The translations under genes and the position numbers were made by a program. A DNA stretch of 64,000 nt from Blastomussa wellsi. Taxonomy: Eukaryota; Cnidaria; Anthozoa; Scleractinia; Plerogyridae. This document shows positions 45,010 to 57,028 of the stretch, piece by piece. The first letter of the stretch is position 1. Each line of letters starts with the position of its first letter. Below the pieces are notes generated by a model. That model was not told the DNA's origin. It did not search any database and was given only the letters and a program-made list of their open reading frames with translations. The stretch covers positions 2,469,269 to 2,533,268 of the forward strand of contig OX393573.1 of NCBI GenBank assembly GCA_947652115.1, given 5' to 3'.

Positions 45010-48000
45010 ATGGACGGCAACAAAGATGAGGCAACAAAATGCCGTCTACTCGCCGAGAATTTTCTTCGGGAAGGAAAGAAGGAGAAAGCTTTGAAATTCC
45101 TTGAGAAGTCACAGAAGCTCTATCCATCGAAAGAAGTCGAAGGTAAGTAAAAATCTGCTGGCATTTTCAAATCAAAGCCGTTTGAAGTGACCGACAGTGC
45201 GATGTCCGAACATGCGTATATTATGTTTTTACTTTCCGTTTACTTTTTGTGTACAGACTATAAAATTTTCCTGTATTTCTTAAGGATAGTGTAGCCACGT
45301 TTAATCATTAAAATTTTAACTTGATTTAGTGAGTAAACTGCATTTTTGGTTCCATTCGTAGCCGAAAAATGTAAACTTAATTCGCCAGTTCGCAATCGCC
45401 GATAATTTTTGGGCAGCTGTATAAGTTACATGTAAGCTTACACGAGGCCTATTTCCTTTTAACATTTTCTGAGGCCTAAAGGAGTTAAAGCGTTCATGTT
45501 TTCCTTTTTTCAATCCAAGAATCTAAATTGGATTTTAGAGTTTTTCGTACTCTGAGAAATTAGCCAGGATGCCAAGACTTACATGTCAGTCTGCAAGGTT
45601 TTAATTAAAGCCGTGACAACAATTATCGCAACTCCACGTCGCATTCTCACGCTATACACGGACGTTTTCAGTTTTTCATGTGTCTGCCCGGTCACAGATC
45701 ATGAATTATGTAATAGCACTGTCAGCAAACTTGTGCTGGATCTGGCAAGTGATCATTTTCTCTATAGGGTGGGTGTTGATATTTTCTAGAATCACGCAAT
45801 ATTTAAATTACCTCCCAAGTAAAATTTTTTGCATCAGTCCTGGCAATCCATCGTTTCAGCAAGGCAAAAATAATATTCTTTACTGACAGTAAAACCAGGT
45901 GAGTGTAATGTGGAAATCTCTACTAAAGTGTGGTCTGTACCCATTTTGCAGATTTGCTTGCAACATTATCAAGAAATGGCATGTCAGCTGGCAGCAGTAA
46001 ACATAAGGAAGATAACGAGAATCTCAGGCACAGATCAGCTAATGGAAATGTCCACCAAAATACTGAGGAGAAGAATTACACACCAGAGCAGGTGGAGGCT
46101 GTCAAAAAGTAAGTTCCATTCCTGCCAAATGTTTTTATTCAAATTCCATTATGTAATGAAAAAAATAATGATTTTGTTATCATTTTTTTTTTTAATTTAA
46201 AGAAGCATTGTCACAGCAATTTTGGAGTATTCAGGTCTATTCTGTGCTAAAGTCATTGTTTAATAGTCTTTTACTAGTACAATGTGTGACAATACCCCTT
46301 CAAGGCAACTGCAAATTTTCATGTATCTACACTGTACATGTATATGCACACACACTAAAAGAAGCAAATGATCACTGGAGTGAATTTTCAGAAACATGAA
46401 CTCAAGATTGGCCATGTTCCCAACATGTGGCGTCATGTAGCTCAGTTGTTAGAGCATTGTACCGGAATCGTGGAGGCGACAGGTTCACATCATGTTGAAG
46501 GCTTGAAGCCCTGATTTTTTAATCCGTAGTTGATTTTCATTGCGATGATCATTTGTCCCTTAAACCCTCTCTGCATTTCATATAGTTACTGCATATATGA
46601 ACGATGTACATAGAGTACAATGTATTTCATAATCATGTTAAACGCTTTTAATTACATCATTTCAAATTGTAGCATCAAGAAATGTAAAGATTATTATGAA
46701 ATCTTGGGAGTGAGTAAAGAGGCGACCGAAGCTGAATTGAAGAAACAGTACAAGAAACTTGCATTACAGTTTCACCCGGACAAAAACAGAGCCCCTGGGG
46801 CAGCAGAGGCCTTTAAAGGTTTGTTCTATGATTTGCCTTTTTTCCATCCGTAGATCTAATTTAGTAGTAGTACAATACAAGAAAGGGGACTCGCTTGACT
46901 GTGTACTTTTTAAGAGTGCATGCGTCAAGCATGTGGTAGAGTAAATTAATAATGAAAGTGTATGAAGTGTTTCTCCATGCCAAATTCTTTGGCTATTATA
47001 GAAAATAGAATTAGATTCTGAGTAAAGCCTGGTTTCACAGTATACAAATTTACTACTGTGGTTGTTCTCAAGAAGTTTAATAGAACTGGGTACCTGTACT
47101 TACAGTTTTTAAGCATCTCATTAGATGGGTGTCTCGTCTCTTGAATCGAGAATCTTGAATCGAGAGTCTTGTATCACAAGTTGAGAATCTCCTATCATAA
47201 GACGAGATTCTTGTCTCGCGAGAGGGTGGAAACTTGAACGGTACTGTACGCAGTTAAATGTACAAAGTTTCTATAGGAGCCTAGTTGCCCATCAGGCGGG
47301 AGCTTATGCTGGTTCTGTCACATGAATTGACTAGGAGTAGTCCATAGCTGTCTTACCTCAGCATCAAATTTGCTGGTACCCTTTTATACACCTGTGCAGA
47401 GAGAAGCACTCTGAGAGTGAAGTGTTTTGTCCAGGAACACCCAAGTGCTCAAACCTGGGCCGCTTGATACTTTTACTTTTAAGTACATGCTCTTTGCGCA
47501 AATACGATACAGCCCTAAAATTATGCAATAATAATGCAGGCAGAAGAAGTGGTGCAAGAAGTGCAACATAATCATGATCATCATTTTTATCATCATAATG
47601 TAATTTACGTGTATGTAATAATCATTTTTGGTGTTGTTGTACACAGCGATTGGCAATGCATTTGCAGTACTTTCGGACCCTGACAAGAGAAGAAGATATG
47701 ATCAGTATGGTGACGAAAATCCCCAGCCACGGATTTATAGAGATCATTATGATTACGCACGAGGATTTGAAGGTCAGTGACGCATTGTTAGATCTGTAAT
47801 GTTGCTTTTCTACATTGACTTGCTAATTTGTTGTCCTTGTTCTTTTCTATTGAAGATATCCTGTAGCTTGGTTAGAATATTTTTGCTGGCTTCTAAATAA
47901 TTTATTATCGTAAGTTGTTTTAATAATTACTGTATTACTAACAATTGACATTGAATATCAAATGTTATTTTTTCATAGCTGACATTACTCCAGATGAATT

Positions 48001-51000
48001 ATTCAACATGTTTTTTGGTGGCTTTGGTGGAGCATCAATGTCTGGAGGTAAGCAGCGGAGGGTCCAAGTGATTTCTGGCAATCATCTTCCAACAATAAAA
48101 TAAAACAGATTCTCATCATCATTCTCATCACCATTCACTTCTCACATGATTGCTTATAAAGTTCCCGTGTGCTTAACATAACTCGACAATATTTTTAATG
48201 GGTGATTTTTTATTTCTTTATGTGTCCATGTACTTAAAAAATACAGTTCTGTTGTACACTGTAGTTCAGACATGTTACTTGGAACAATATGTCACATTAT
48301 TTTAATTTGCAGGCCGCGTGTATATGCACAGAAGACAGAATGGCAGACGGCAAAGACATCAGCATTTTCATGAGGAAGAAGAAAATGATCCTGTAGGTTT
48401 AACAAAATAATGCATTCAATGTTGCCCTGTGTCTGTGAAATGCAAAGTTCTTCCAGCAATCTGAAGACACTGCTGGAATTGACAGACTCGGGATCTTTTC
48501 GGGATACATGACACAATGAAGCTAAAAGTTGTGAATGGGAAGTTTGAGAGTTTTTGGAGAATGTCTCCAAAACATTTGGGTTGATATTCCAAATTTTCGG
48601 AATGGCTATCACTGACACATCATACAGCATTATTTTTGTTAGTCAAGAGTCCCCCCCCCCTACCCCTGTGTTTATTGTTACTTCTGCTTTTTCCTCTACC
48701 AGGGTTTGTACGGGTCCTGGAAAATCTGGAAAGTCCTGGAATTTTATTATGACATTTTCCAGGACTGGAAAGTCCTGGAAAAAGATTACAGGTCCTGGAA
48801 AGTCCTGGAAGTCTTTTAAAATCAAGAAATGAATTTTTCTAAACTAACTTTATAAGGAACGTGAGGCTTATAGTTGGGAGAATGTATATTGGGATCTTGG
48901 AAGGAAAAGGGTTTAGTGTGAATTTTGGAGTCCAGGAAAATTCGATATTATTCTTGGAAAAGGCTTGGAAATTTGTCTGTGAACTGGAAAGGGTTACAAA
49001 CCTTGGTAAACTATTTTCTTCCTTTTTCTCTCTGTTTCAGCCAATGTTGCACTCTTTGATCCAGTTTCTGCCAATCTTGCTGTTAGTTGTATTATCACTG
49101 ATGAGTAGCTTTATGCTGCAAGATCCACCTTATTCCTTATCTAGATCAGGGTAAGTAACCTGTCATTAAAACGAACCCTCAGACTGACCATGTGTTCGGT
49201 AGGCTCATTTTCTCCAACGAAGGGGAGTGGGTGGCCAACGGTGGCCAATTCACATTATCAACCCAGTTGATAAAACCAAATTATATCATTTTCTGCAGCT
49301 CTCTTGGAGTCTGCTTCTCTAACAGCAGCTGGTAGACGAGCCCATATGTTTGCAGTTTTTATTTTTTTGACGATGTGTGTTGGAGTGCATTTTGATGATG
49401 GTTGTAAATTTTTGTTACAGTTCCTATTATATTCAAAGAGAAACGGCACGGCGGAAAATTCCCTACTATGTTCAGGTACTGTGTAATTATTTCCAAGAGT
49501 TTCCCATAACAATTTATTCGCAGACAGCAAAGCTATAGTTTAACCACCTTGTGCAGCATAATAAGCAGCACCAAATGAAAGAATGATCTTAATTTGAAGA
49601 GTTGACACCAGTTGCTAGGTTTTTGTGTACAGCCTTTAAAGCTAGCTAGGACAACCTTCTACAGTACCACAAAAGAGCAATGTTTGTAAAACTCCCATTT
49701 TCGTGTAAATATTGACACTGAATAAAATGGGCAAAATAATGTTTTACTTAATAACTATTTTACTCTTCAGTGAAATGGTGTTTCTTAAAAGAGTAATTTT
49801 GAGTAGTTAAATTCAGTAATAGAATATGTACATGTAACAGTAAACTGTACATAGTTTATTGTAAGTCAGAGAAATTAGGGTATCCGGACAACTCTCCCCC
49901 CCCCCCCCCCAGACAACTTGCCCCGGACTACTTGCTCCCAATGTCAGATTTGCATTTGAATACGTGAACCAAATACAAGTTCGGCTTCGTATGGTTATAC
50001 AAGAAGTAAATACAAAATCAATCGAGGCTTCGTGCTCAAAAGCGTTACTTCACTTTGTGAAGTAAAAACTGAACTTGGATTGCGCGTTCGAAGCGTGGTT
50101 TCTGGGGGGCCTCTGACATTCAAAATAGACCAGGCTAAATAAAGCGCTTTGGTTAATTTTTATTGACCCTTGCAGACATCTTAGTCATGCTATAAATCAC
50201 ATATTCCATGCCAAGCTTAGTTGAGAATGCCAATAAATAAAATTAACCAGTCAGCGGACTTTATTGCTGATAGGTCCAATATTTAAGAACTGAAAATTAT
50301 ACTACGTAAAGTTTCTACAGCAATTTTTCAGTCCGTGTGATAAATCTCTTAAAGGCGTGTACATGTACGGTATTAAACAAGCTTGTCCGGAACTTAACTG
50401 TTCTGGGAGAAATTATCAACCCGTCGTCTTTTCTTTATTGACTTGGTTTCGTGCTGTTAAAAGAGCTGCGTCACGATATTTTGAGTTATTTCTTCGACAA
50501 CCTAAATTACCCTTAAAATTTAGGAAACCTAAAAATAATAGTTTGCTAAGGAAGAAAAACACCAGAGGAATGATACTAAACCAAAAAGGAACAAGGATGG
50601 CTGAGGATGGTAGAAGATTGGAACGGATTGGAAATGACGATTTTGAAAAATTTAGGCTAAATTTTCAAAGTGCACGTAGCTCCTAAAAGTTATCAGGCCT
50701 TCCTAAGACTTTCCCCGCCTTTCCCCCTTCCAAAAAGGCTGATAATCAGGCTATCGTGTTTTTAATAACATTCCCTGCTATTAATTGTTTTTCTGATTTT
50801 GTTGATGCAGGAAGGATTTGAAGAAAAGTACAAAGATAAAGTTCAAACGCTAGATAGAAGAATAGAAGAAGATTACATTAGCCGACTTCAGTCTCACTGT
50901 TTTAGAGAAAGACAATATAGTAAGTGTTCATGTGTATCTTGTGTGTGTTAATTGATTATACTAGACTGCTAGCAGTCCCTTTCTAGATAGTCGCGAGGGC

Positions 51001-54000
51001 GCGCAAAATGGGCGAGCGAAAGCAGAAAAGTTTCTGCTGTTCGCTCTCGGCTATTTCTCGCGCTATTGCGACTATCTAGAAAGGGACTGCTAGCAGTCTA
51101 TGATTATACCTACCTACCATTGGAACGGGTATTGCCCCGAGTGACACCGCGCGTAATTCCTGAATTTTAGCGGATTACAAACAAAAGAGAAAGTTTTCTT
51201 GACTTGCATGAAAAACCCTCTAGTTCTTAATATTAGTTTGAAGTCGAGTTTCCATGTACATTGTGCGTAATGTGTAGTGTCTAAGGTGCCTGTGGTCTAG
51301 GTTTTCCTTCAGAAACCGTTTCTGAAGGAAAACGTTTCAAACGTTATTTTTTTGTTTCGATCGCCGTGTAATCTTTCCCTGGGCATAGACAGGAAATAAT
51401 TAAGGATTAAATTGAAGAGGTCTCAAGGGGTTATGCAGGCACGCAATGTTTTGATTTAATACTTACGTATTTTATTTTATATCCTACAAAAGTGGGATCC
51501 GTCAAAGGTATCCGCTGCAAACTTCAAGTCGCAACCCTCGCGTTCCTCCTTCTATTTTTTATATTTCATAAACGCATTTTCTTTCTTGCCGCTGTGCTAC
51601 TGGGCTCCTGTCATTAATCGCGGACTTTTCTTCAAATCAATCAATCAATTGTTGTCCATTGCTCATCATTGTTTTTCAGTTTCCAAAGATTGTAATCAAA
51701 CTGTAATCGGCCTAAAATCCTGATTGACGATTTAATTCCCTGGAGTGGATACAAAAACAAGAACCAAACAAAGCTACTATTATAGATCATTACTTTTTAA
51801 CCCTCTTTCTGTGGGCTCGTCACGCGTGACAAACCCATACAAAGAGCGTACTTTGGTTCGTCACGCGATTCCTGTCTTCTGAAAGGGTTGCGTGACGACC
51901 CAGATCACTGCTGTGACGTAAAAGAGACCCACAGAAGCCCTTTCAAAGAGTCGTATTATACCAGATAATCAAGGCTGCCGATCTATTTTCATTATTCAAA
52001 ATTATCTCGGAAAAGTGAAGACTATGTTAAATGCGTAATGAATTTCAAGATAAAGGGAAATTCAAACACGTTTCGCCCGGCACCCAACTGGGGATTTATC
52101 ATACGTTGAATTCTTGGTTTCGTTTTGTGTATCTAATCTTGACGGATCTTCAACTTCCTCCTAATTAGTTCCCTTCTGTAAACAAAAATCACTTACGGAA
52201 GTGCAATGTACATAACAAGAAAACTGCTGTACATGTATAATTAACCTTCACATGCTCAGTAAAATTCTTACCGCCTTGAGCTCAATAACTCCAGCCAAAA
52301 GTCGCTTTCCTTAGATTTGCCCCACTCATTCAAACATGCAATTTTATACCGGGAATATCACTGATTATTTCATTGTTTTTCATTGGAGGCTCGAGTAATC
52401 CGGATTTCACTGTTGGCAATTTTAGCTCATCATTTTTGGTGGCTTGTTTCTCCGAATTAGTCACGTCTAGACGACTTCGTAAAAATTGAAAAACGATTTG
52501 AACAATTCTACTGTAAAATTTAGTATTCTTTCTCAAATCTCTGCCCCGGAAGTAATCGCCATTTTGTAAACAGGTGTACAGTTGGTGTGTCGATTCCTCT
52601 TTTTCGGATTGTTTTCAACATGTTTTTTTTTTTAAGTTTCATTTTGTTTCCTGCAAAAAAATACATTGATCTTTTGCCATATTTACTTTTGTTTTTTTTT
52701 TATTGTATTGACTTTCAAGTAAGTTTTCACTTCTGTTTACAAACGACAGTTTTTTAGGCGTCACTTCTATATTGTTTTAGTATTTGTGTGACTTTTATCG
52801 GTAAACCTAATTTGTCAGCGTCGTCTCCCATTAATATAATTGTCGTTTACTTTACCGACTTCTTAATGTGTAATCACACATCTTAAAGTGCAAAATATAC
52901 AACGCTCGCCTTGACATTTTTCTCTCCTCGAATTCCTTTTCTAACAAATAAACAAACAGGCAAACAAATAGTCAAATGTTCTACAATCGATGTCTTGATG
53001 TTTACGGCAAGATCCTCTCAACAGTACTCTTCGAAGGCTGCAAAGCCACAAACATGTCACAACATTAAAAACCCGTTTCTATTTTCCTCCTCCCAGTTTC
53101 ACAAAAGCACACATTTCGATTTGCCTTTTTTGGTTGACTTTGCTATGGCGGCTCGCACCGCCTCGTTCAGAACTTCCATGTAACCTCGCTGCTTCAGAGC
53201 GGAGCATTCGATGTACTTTATGGCTCCAATTTTTTGCGCCATTTTCTTGCCCTCCTTGTGAGCTACTTGCTCGGCTGGGCGCTGGCCGTCACCCTTCCTG
53301 CGCTTTTTGCTGGTCTCAGCGTCGCGGAGATCCAGCTTCGTGCCGATAAGAACGATGGGAGTTCGTGGAGTCAGTTGTTTGACCTCCTTGAACCACCGAC
53401 CTTCGGCGTTGCGAAACGATTCCAAATCGGCGATAGAAAAGCACAGACAAACCACATCGGTTTCGGGATAATTCCGTTGCCTTACGCTGTCTTTTCCTTC
53501 CTGGCATTCGGTGTCCCAGAGCTCTAGCTGATAAATTTTGCCGTTGACGTCGATGTTCGCAATGTAGGCGCTTGTAAATGATTCTACTTGTTTTCTAGAC
53601 AGTGTATTTGAACTATAACACAGCTGTAGCAGAAGACATGTCTTTCCAATCCCGTTGTCGCCGAGAAAAACACATTTTACCTTTCGTTCAATGTCTGTGT
53701 CTTTGTCAGTGACGACTGCGACACCGTCTACCATATTCCCAGATGAAACCGTTGAAGATTACAGCTCTCTCGGTCGAAACGAAGCCGGATATTTCGTCAA
53801 AGATTCTTGTGAGCCTTGTCGCGTTGTAATCAAAATTCGTTAATGATTGACAACCCGAGAATAACCCTTTTCCGTGTCAAATATCAACCTCGCTTTGCCT
53901 TGTAAGCGATGTTCGGCTGGTCGAATGCTGTTTAACAGCGTTCTGTGCAAGCGATCTTGGATTTTGCCTTGTGCATAATAAAGGAATGAATGGAGACCGC

Positions 54001-57000
54001 GCCGCAGTCTGACGATAAACCGCACAGGCTGTCTCATGGGATTATTTGTAATCATTGTTCGAAATGCAGTGACGTTGTCACAAGATTAGCATACGTTCGT
54101 TTTCCTAGATGACAAGCATACAAAGCGGTAATTAATATGAAAATCTTGGCCAAAAACCTATATCAGCTCTGCCTGTTTCTGTCGATGGCAAAAAGGTGAT
54201 ATGATGTTTTAGTCCGAACGTCAGCGTTTCATATGTCCTTACAGTTGTAGGGGTGAAAATATATTTAAAACCCTGCTTTGAATTATTTATTATCGCGATT
54301 GTGTCTGTGCTTTAAAATAATATGTACCCTTAAAATTATACATAAAGGTCTCGGATACTTATTTCCATATTTTTTAAGTGTTTTTCGAGATTATTGTGAA
54401 ACTGTCAATTGTTACGTTTGCAAAATAACGCAATATGTATGTGAGTTATTTCCTTCATCGAAGGAAGTATATTTGCTTGGGAATATCATGCCACTTTCGA
54501 TTGTTCCAAAGATTTCACTTTGCATCGCACTCTGTTGGAAACCCCTGTCTTCATATAAATAAAGATTATTTCGAAGTTTCTCATTGGCGTTCTAAATAAT
54601 CCACCACGGTTTCTTCATGTTAAGAATAAAGTGCTTCCGTCGTGAAGAACTGCACTTATATTTGGCTGTCACCGGCAAGGAATTTCTTTTTTCTCCATAT
54701 TTTAAGTTAGCTTTCGCTGGAAGATTATTGGCCCGGTTTGCTACTTAATGTTTTACCCACGTTCAAAGCTCGGTTAATTCCAAGTTTTGCTAATTTATAA
54801 ATGCGCGTTTATCAGCGATAAAATATTTCACATGAAATCAATATTATGATATTTGAGAATTTGCATACGTTCTTGCTGTTATAGGCTGTTGACAGGTTGG
54901 GGAGTTTTGGTAACTTTTGTGTACATTATGGTGCGTTTTGTGTCAGTTTTGGCCCGAGATATCGAATTTATCGCACAGCAAGTAATTTTTTTATAGGCAT
55001 GAGTAGACAAAACTAATATTTTTGACTTTGTTTGGTATTTGTGATCATGTGGCATGTTTAATTTGCATTTCTTTGCATTTCATAGTTTGTATTAAATAAT
55101 TATCGTAAATATTGCATTGAAAAAAAAAAAACTCGCATTCACCTGTTTCGATTTTGATTTGGTTTTCCGTTTTTATTAAAATTTTGTCGATTTCGAAGTT
55201 GATGTTTTTCATTGTCGCAATCAATATCTCAAATTTGTTTTTCTAACAATGCGTTTTGTTTTCGCTGCATTGACAATCAGCACCAACTTTTTCTTTCTTG
55301 TGGGTGATGATATTGGTAGAACCTGTTCAAACAGGTTATATCCTGAATAGTCAGACGTCAACACGTATGACTCTTTTATCCTGCCTGCTGGTCCGAATAC
55401 AGTGGAAGATATGCGAGAGACTGTTTAAGTGCAAATTGAGCGAATTGTTTTGCATATTTATAAAGTGTACCGTCAACCTCGTTCCCAGGGTCTCCTCCTC
55501 TCTAGCTCCAGAAGGGCGGGAAGATTAGAGACCATAAGAACGAGGTGGTTTACCGTTTGATCGAAATGCATTATTCCAGACTTTGAAATGACGATTGAGC
55601 AAACACGTTAACAAGTAAAAGTTGTGATATTTTGCCCTTGACAATCTCCAATTCAAAGAAACTGCGTCGAATTAACCACCAATTCCATCTCGTGACGCCA
55701 GGGGCGTAGCTAGGGAGGGGGGTCCTGGGGTGCCCGTGACCCCCCCACCCCCCCTTGTGAGACGTTTTTTTAGTAAGCAATATTCAGGTGACAAAAACGC
55801 GTGTTTCGAAGAATCAACACAATGGCATGCAATGTAACCCCCCCCCCCCCCCCCTTCCCTGGCTGCGCTCCTGGACGTATTGTGATTTTGGAGTGTTCAC
55901 TTCAATTCTGTGCTAAAGTCATTGCTTAGAACCTGTACTCGTACAAAAATGCTCATACAGAGTTGCAAGAAGATATGAAATGAAAATTTGACAGGGAGAG
56001 CAAACCACAATAATCGGTTTCCTATTTTTTCAGGAGATGGCGTGGGAATTTGAAAAAAAAAAAATGGCATTTATTTTTTCAATTTTCAATCCACTTCCAT
56101 CCTTTCTAACTGTAACAGCCAACGTGCCAGTAAATAGTTTCAGTGCAGTAACATAGTCTTAGGTAACAAAACTAAACCATAGTTGTTGTTTTTCCTTTGA
56201 GTGAAGACAAGTGTTCGCTGTTTAAAGTTTTGCTAAAATTGCGTGACAATGCCCCTTTAAAACAACTGCAAATTTACAAGTAAAAGTACCCACCTTACAC
56301 CTCTCTGGATTGCTGAGATGGATTGGAAAAAGACCTTTCACACTGATGTAGATAGCAGCTGCGACGACCTTATTTCCGCCTAAATAAAACCTTTCGCTTA
56401 GCTTCTGAAATGGCGAAAAAGAGAACCCAAGCCTTAAAAATGGGTTTACTATCAGCCAATAACGTGCTTTGATTTTTATCAGAGTATGCATAAAACAGCA
56501 CAAGACACGGCAGAAATGCAGGTTTTATTTCTGTTGCGAAATTGCTTCGGGATAGAAATACCAAATAGCTACTTCCACACGAACATTTTCCAACTGAATA
56601 AGTACTAAAGGTGGATTTCCACTGTCGCGTATTTTTTTACGTGCGTTTACGTGCGTAAAAAAATTTACAGACAATGTATGAACGACTTGCGTAAACGTGT
56701 ACCCAAGTTTTCCATACATCGTCTCTAATTTTATTTACGCACCTAAAAAATTACGCGACAGTGGAAATCCACCTTAACTTGTCCTTCGGGTAGCGAAAAA
56801 TTACGTCCCGTCCCGTCCCGTCATGGAAACATGACGTAAGCTAACATTTCCGTGACAAACTTGTTTTCAATTTTAAGACGTCCAACAATGCATTCCCCGT
56901 TCTCTTTTTTAGGAGAAGAGGTGAGAGCTCGGGCCCGTTTTTGGCGAGATCAGTCGTTAATGGACAGAGCTAATGGCATGCAGATGAAATCCTGCGACGC

Positions 57001-57028
57001 ACTCGAAAAAATTGCGGCAGCTGGATAA
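45010..57028 (+). CDS. DNAJB14: DnaJ homologue subfamily B member 12/14-like ER membrane co-chaperone (10 exons, 366 aa)
   Basis: Exons: 45010-45142, 45952-46108, 46673-46818, 47647-47772, 47979-48047, 48313-48392, 49041-49150, 49421-49475, 50811-50919, 56913-57028. They sum to 1101 nt and stay in frame, with GT-AG introns. The N-terminus ([11 protein letters not shown]...[13 protein letters not shown]) matches the conserved start of DNAJB12/14. The J-domain (about 100-165) begins [14 protein letters not shown] and has the HPD motif ([11 protein letters not shown]). It is followed by [14 protein letters not shown], one membrane segment (about residues 240-260, [18 protein letters not shown]), DPPYSL and a DUF1977-type C-terminus. 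The family anchors Hsp70 activity on the cytosolic ER face in quality control and ER-associated degradation. Vertebrates have two paralogues; this looks like a co-orthologue of both. ATTAAA at 57219 and AATAAA at 57689 are candidate poly(A) signals. The last intron is about 6 kb and houses an opposite-strand gene. Confidence 0.93.
46429..46557 (+). mobile_element. tRNA-derived SINE, third copy (DNAJB14-like intron 2)
   Basis: A box GTAGCTCAGTTGTTAGAGCA, a degenerate B box (AGGTTCACATCATG) and a tail GAAGCCCTGATTTTTT...GCGATGATCATT matching the pair at 10332-10692. The altered B box suggests it is inactive. It lies in the intron just upstream of the J-domain exon. Confidence 0.7.
48480..48985. 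repeat. Repeat-rich part of DNAJB14-like intron 6
   Basis: At 48480-48660 a decayed segment contains GGGATCTTTTCGGGA and ends TTGTTAGTCAAGAGTCCCCC, possibly a degraded relative of the 3247-3493 family. At 48703-48985, GGTCCTGGAAAGTCCTGGAA-type units recur in both orientations around a short spacer, giving short hairpins. Neither has coding potential. Confidence 0.5.
49865..49960. repeat. Poly-C tract and low-complexity segment (intron 8)
   Basis: A C run of about 17 bases at 49894-49911 lies between GACAACTCTCC and GACAACTTGCCCC. Simple-sequence DNA in the DNAJB14-like intron 8. Confidence 0.8.
50457..50687. repeat. Dispersed repeat (AACAAGGATGGCTGAGGATG family), copy 2
   Basis: Matches 16818-17058 in the same orientation. 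An open frame (50357-50686) runs through it. The paired copy at 16818-17058 does not keep that frame, which argues against coding. It lies in DNAJB14-like intron 8. Confidence 0.7.
50962..51100. mobile_element. Palindromic MITE, TAGACTGC ends with perfect 9-bp target duplication
   Basis: 139 bp. TAGACTGCTAGCAGTCCCTT then TCTAGATAGTCGC at the left is mirrored exactly at the right. The direct repeat TGATTATAC flanks it (50953-50961 and 51101-51109). The TAG...CTA ends and 9-bp duplication resemble the elements at 18487-18692 and 31346-31540, suggesting the same transposase class. It lies in the long last intron of the DNAJB14-like gene. Confidence 0.9.
51807..51960. repeat. Probable inverted-repeat element with CGTCACGC boxes
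   Basis: CTTTCTGTGGGCTCGTCACG at the left, CGTCACGCGATT and GCGTGACGACCCA in the middle, and GACCCACAGAAGCCCTTTC at the right form imperfect symmetry over about 150 bp. Ends are not sharply definable. Confidence 0.45.
53099..53734 (-). CDS. Atypical Rho-like small GTPase, intronless, nested in a DNAJB14-like intron
   Basis: A single 211-codon frame on the minus strand. G1 is GDNGIGKT. The switch I region ([11 protein letters not shown]) departs from the Rho pattern. G3 is WDTECQE instead of WDTAGQE. G4 is TKLD and G5 is ECSAL. Rho-type features are YP-x-TDVV-x-x-CFSI, W-x-x-EV, an insert helix region between TKLD and ECSAL, and a basic tail ending in a CVLL box predicted to be geranylgeranylated. 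Rho GTPases switch actin and polarity pathways at membranes. Replacement of the G3 Gly, which normally contacts the gamma phosphate, suggests altered nucleotide cycling. Lack of introns fits a retrocopy that kept its frame. It is closest in style to Rac/Rho/Cdc42; the subfamily is uncertain. Confidence 0.88.
   Translation of the reverse strand: MVDGVAVVTDKDTDIERKVKCVFLGDNGIGKTCLLLQLCYSSNTLSRKQVESFTSAYIANIDVNGKIYQLELWDTECQEGKDSVRQRNYPETDVVCLCFSIADLESFRNAEGRWFKEVKQLTPRTPIVLIGTKLDLRDAETSKKRRKGDGQRPAEQVAHKEGKKMAQKIGAIKYIECSALKQRGYMEVLNEAVRAAIAKSTKKGKSKCVLL
55475..55860. repeat. Repeat fragments and poly-C runs
   Basis: CTCGTTCCCAGGGTCTCCTC at about 55478 resembles sequence near 27571. GGGGCGTAGCTAGG at about 55703 and C runs at 55740-55756 and 55839-55854 look like ends of non-autonomous DNA elements. 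No complete element was delimited. It lies within the last intron of the DNAJB14-like gene. Confidence 0.4.
56608..56775. mobile_element. MITE with AAGGTGGATTTCCACTGTCG ends
   Basis: 168 bp with 22-bp near-perfect terminal inverted repeats (right end CGACAGTGGAAATCCACCTT). Subterminal TTTTTTACG / ACGTGCG boxes are repeated in both halves. Located 137 bp upstream of the last DNAJB14-like exon. Confidence 0.85.

Noticed and set aside
50357..50686. A 109-codon plus-strand frame
   Set aside because: It covers a dispersed repeat also found at 16818-17058, where the frame is not kept, and lies in a DNAJB14-like intron.
53234..53527. Plus-strand frames of 71-97 codons opposite the Rho-like gene
   Set aside because: They are antisense shadows of a clear GTPase frame and have no domain pattern.
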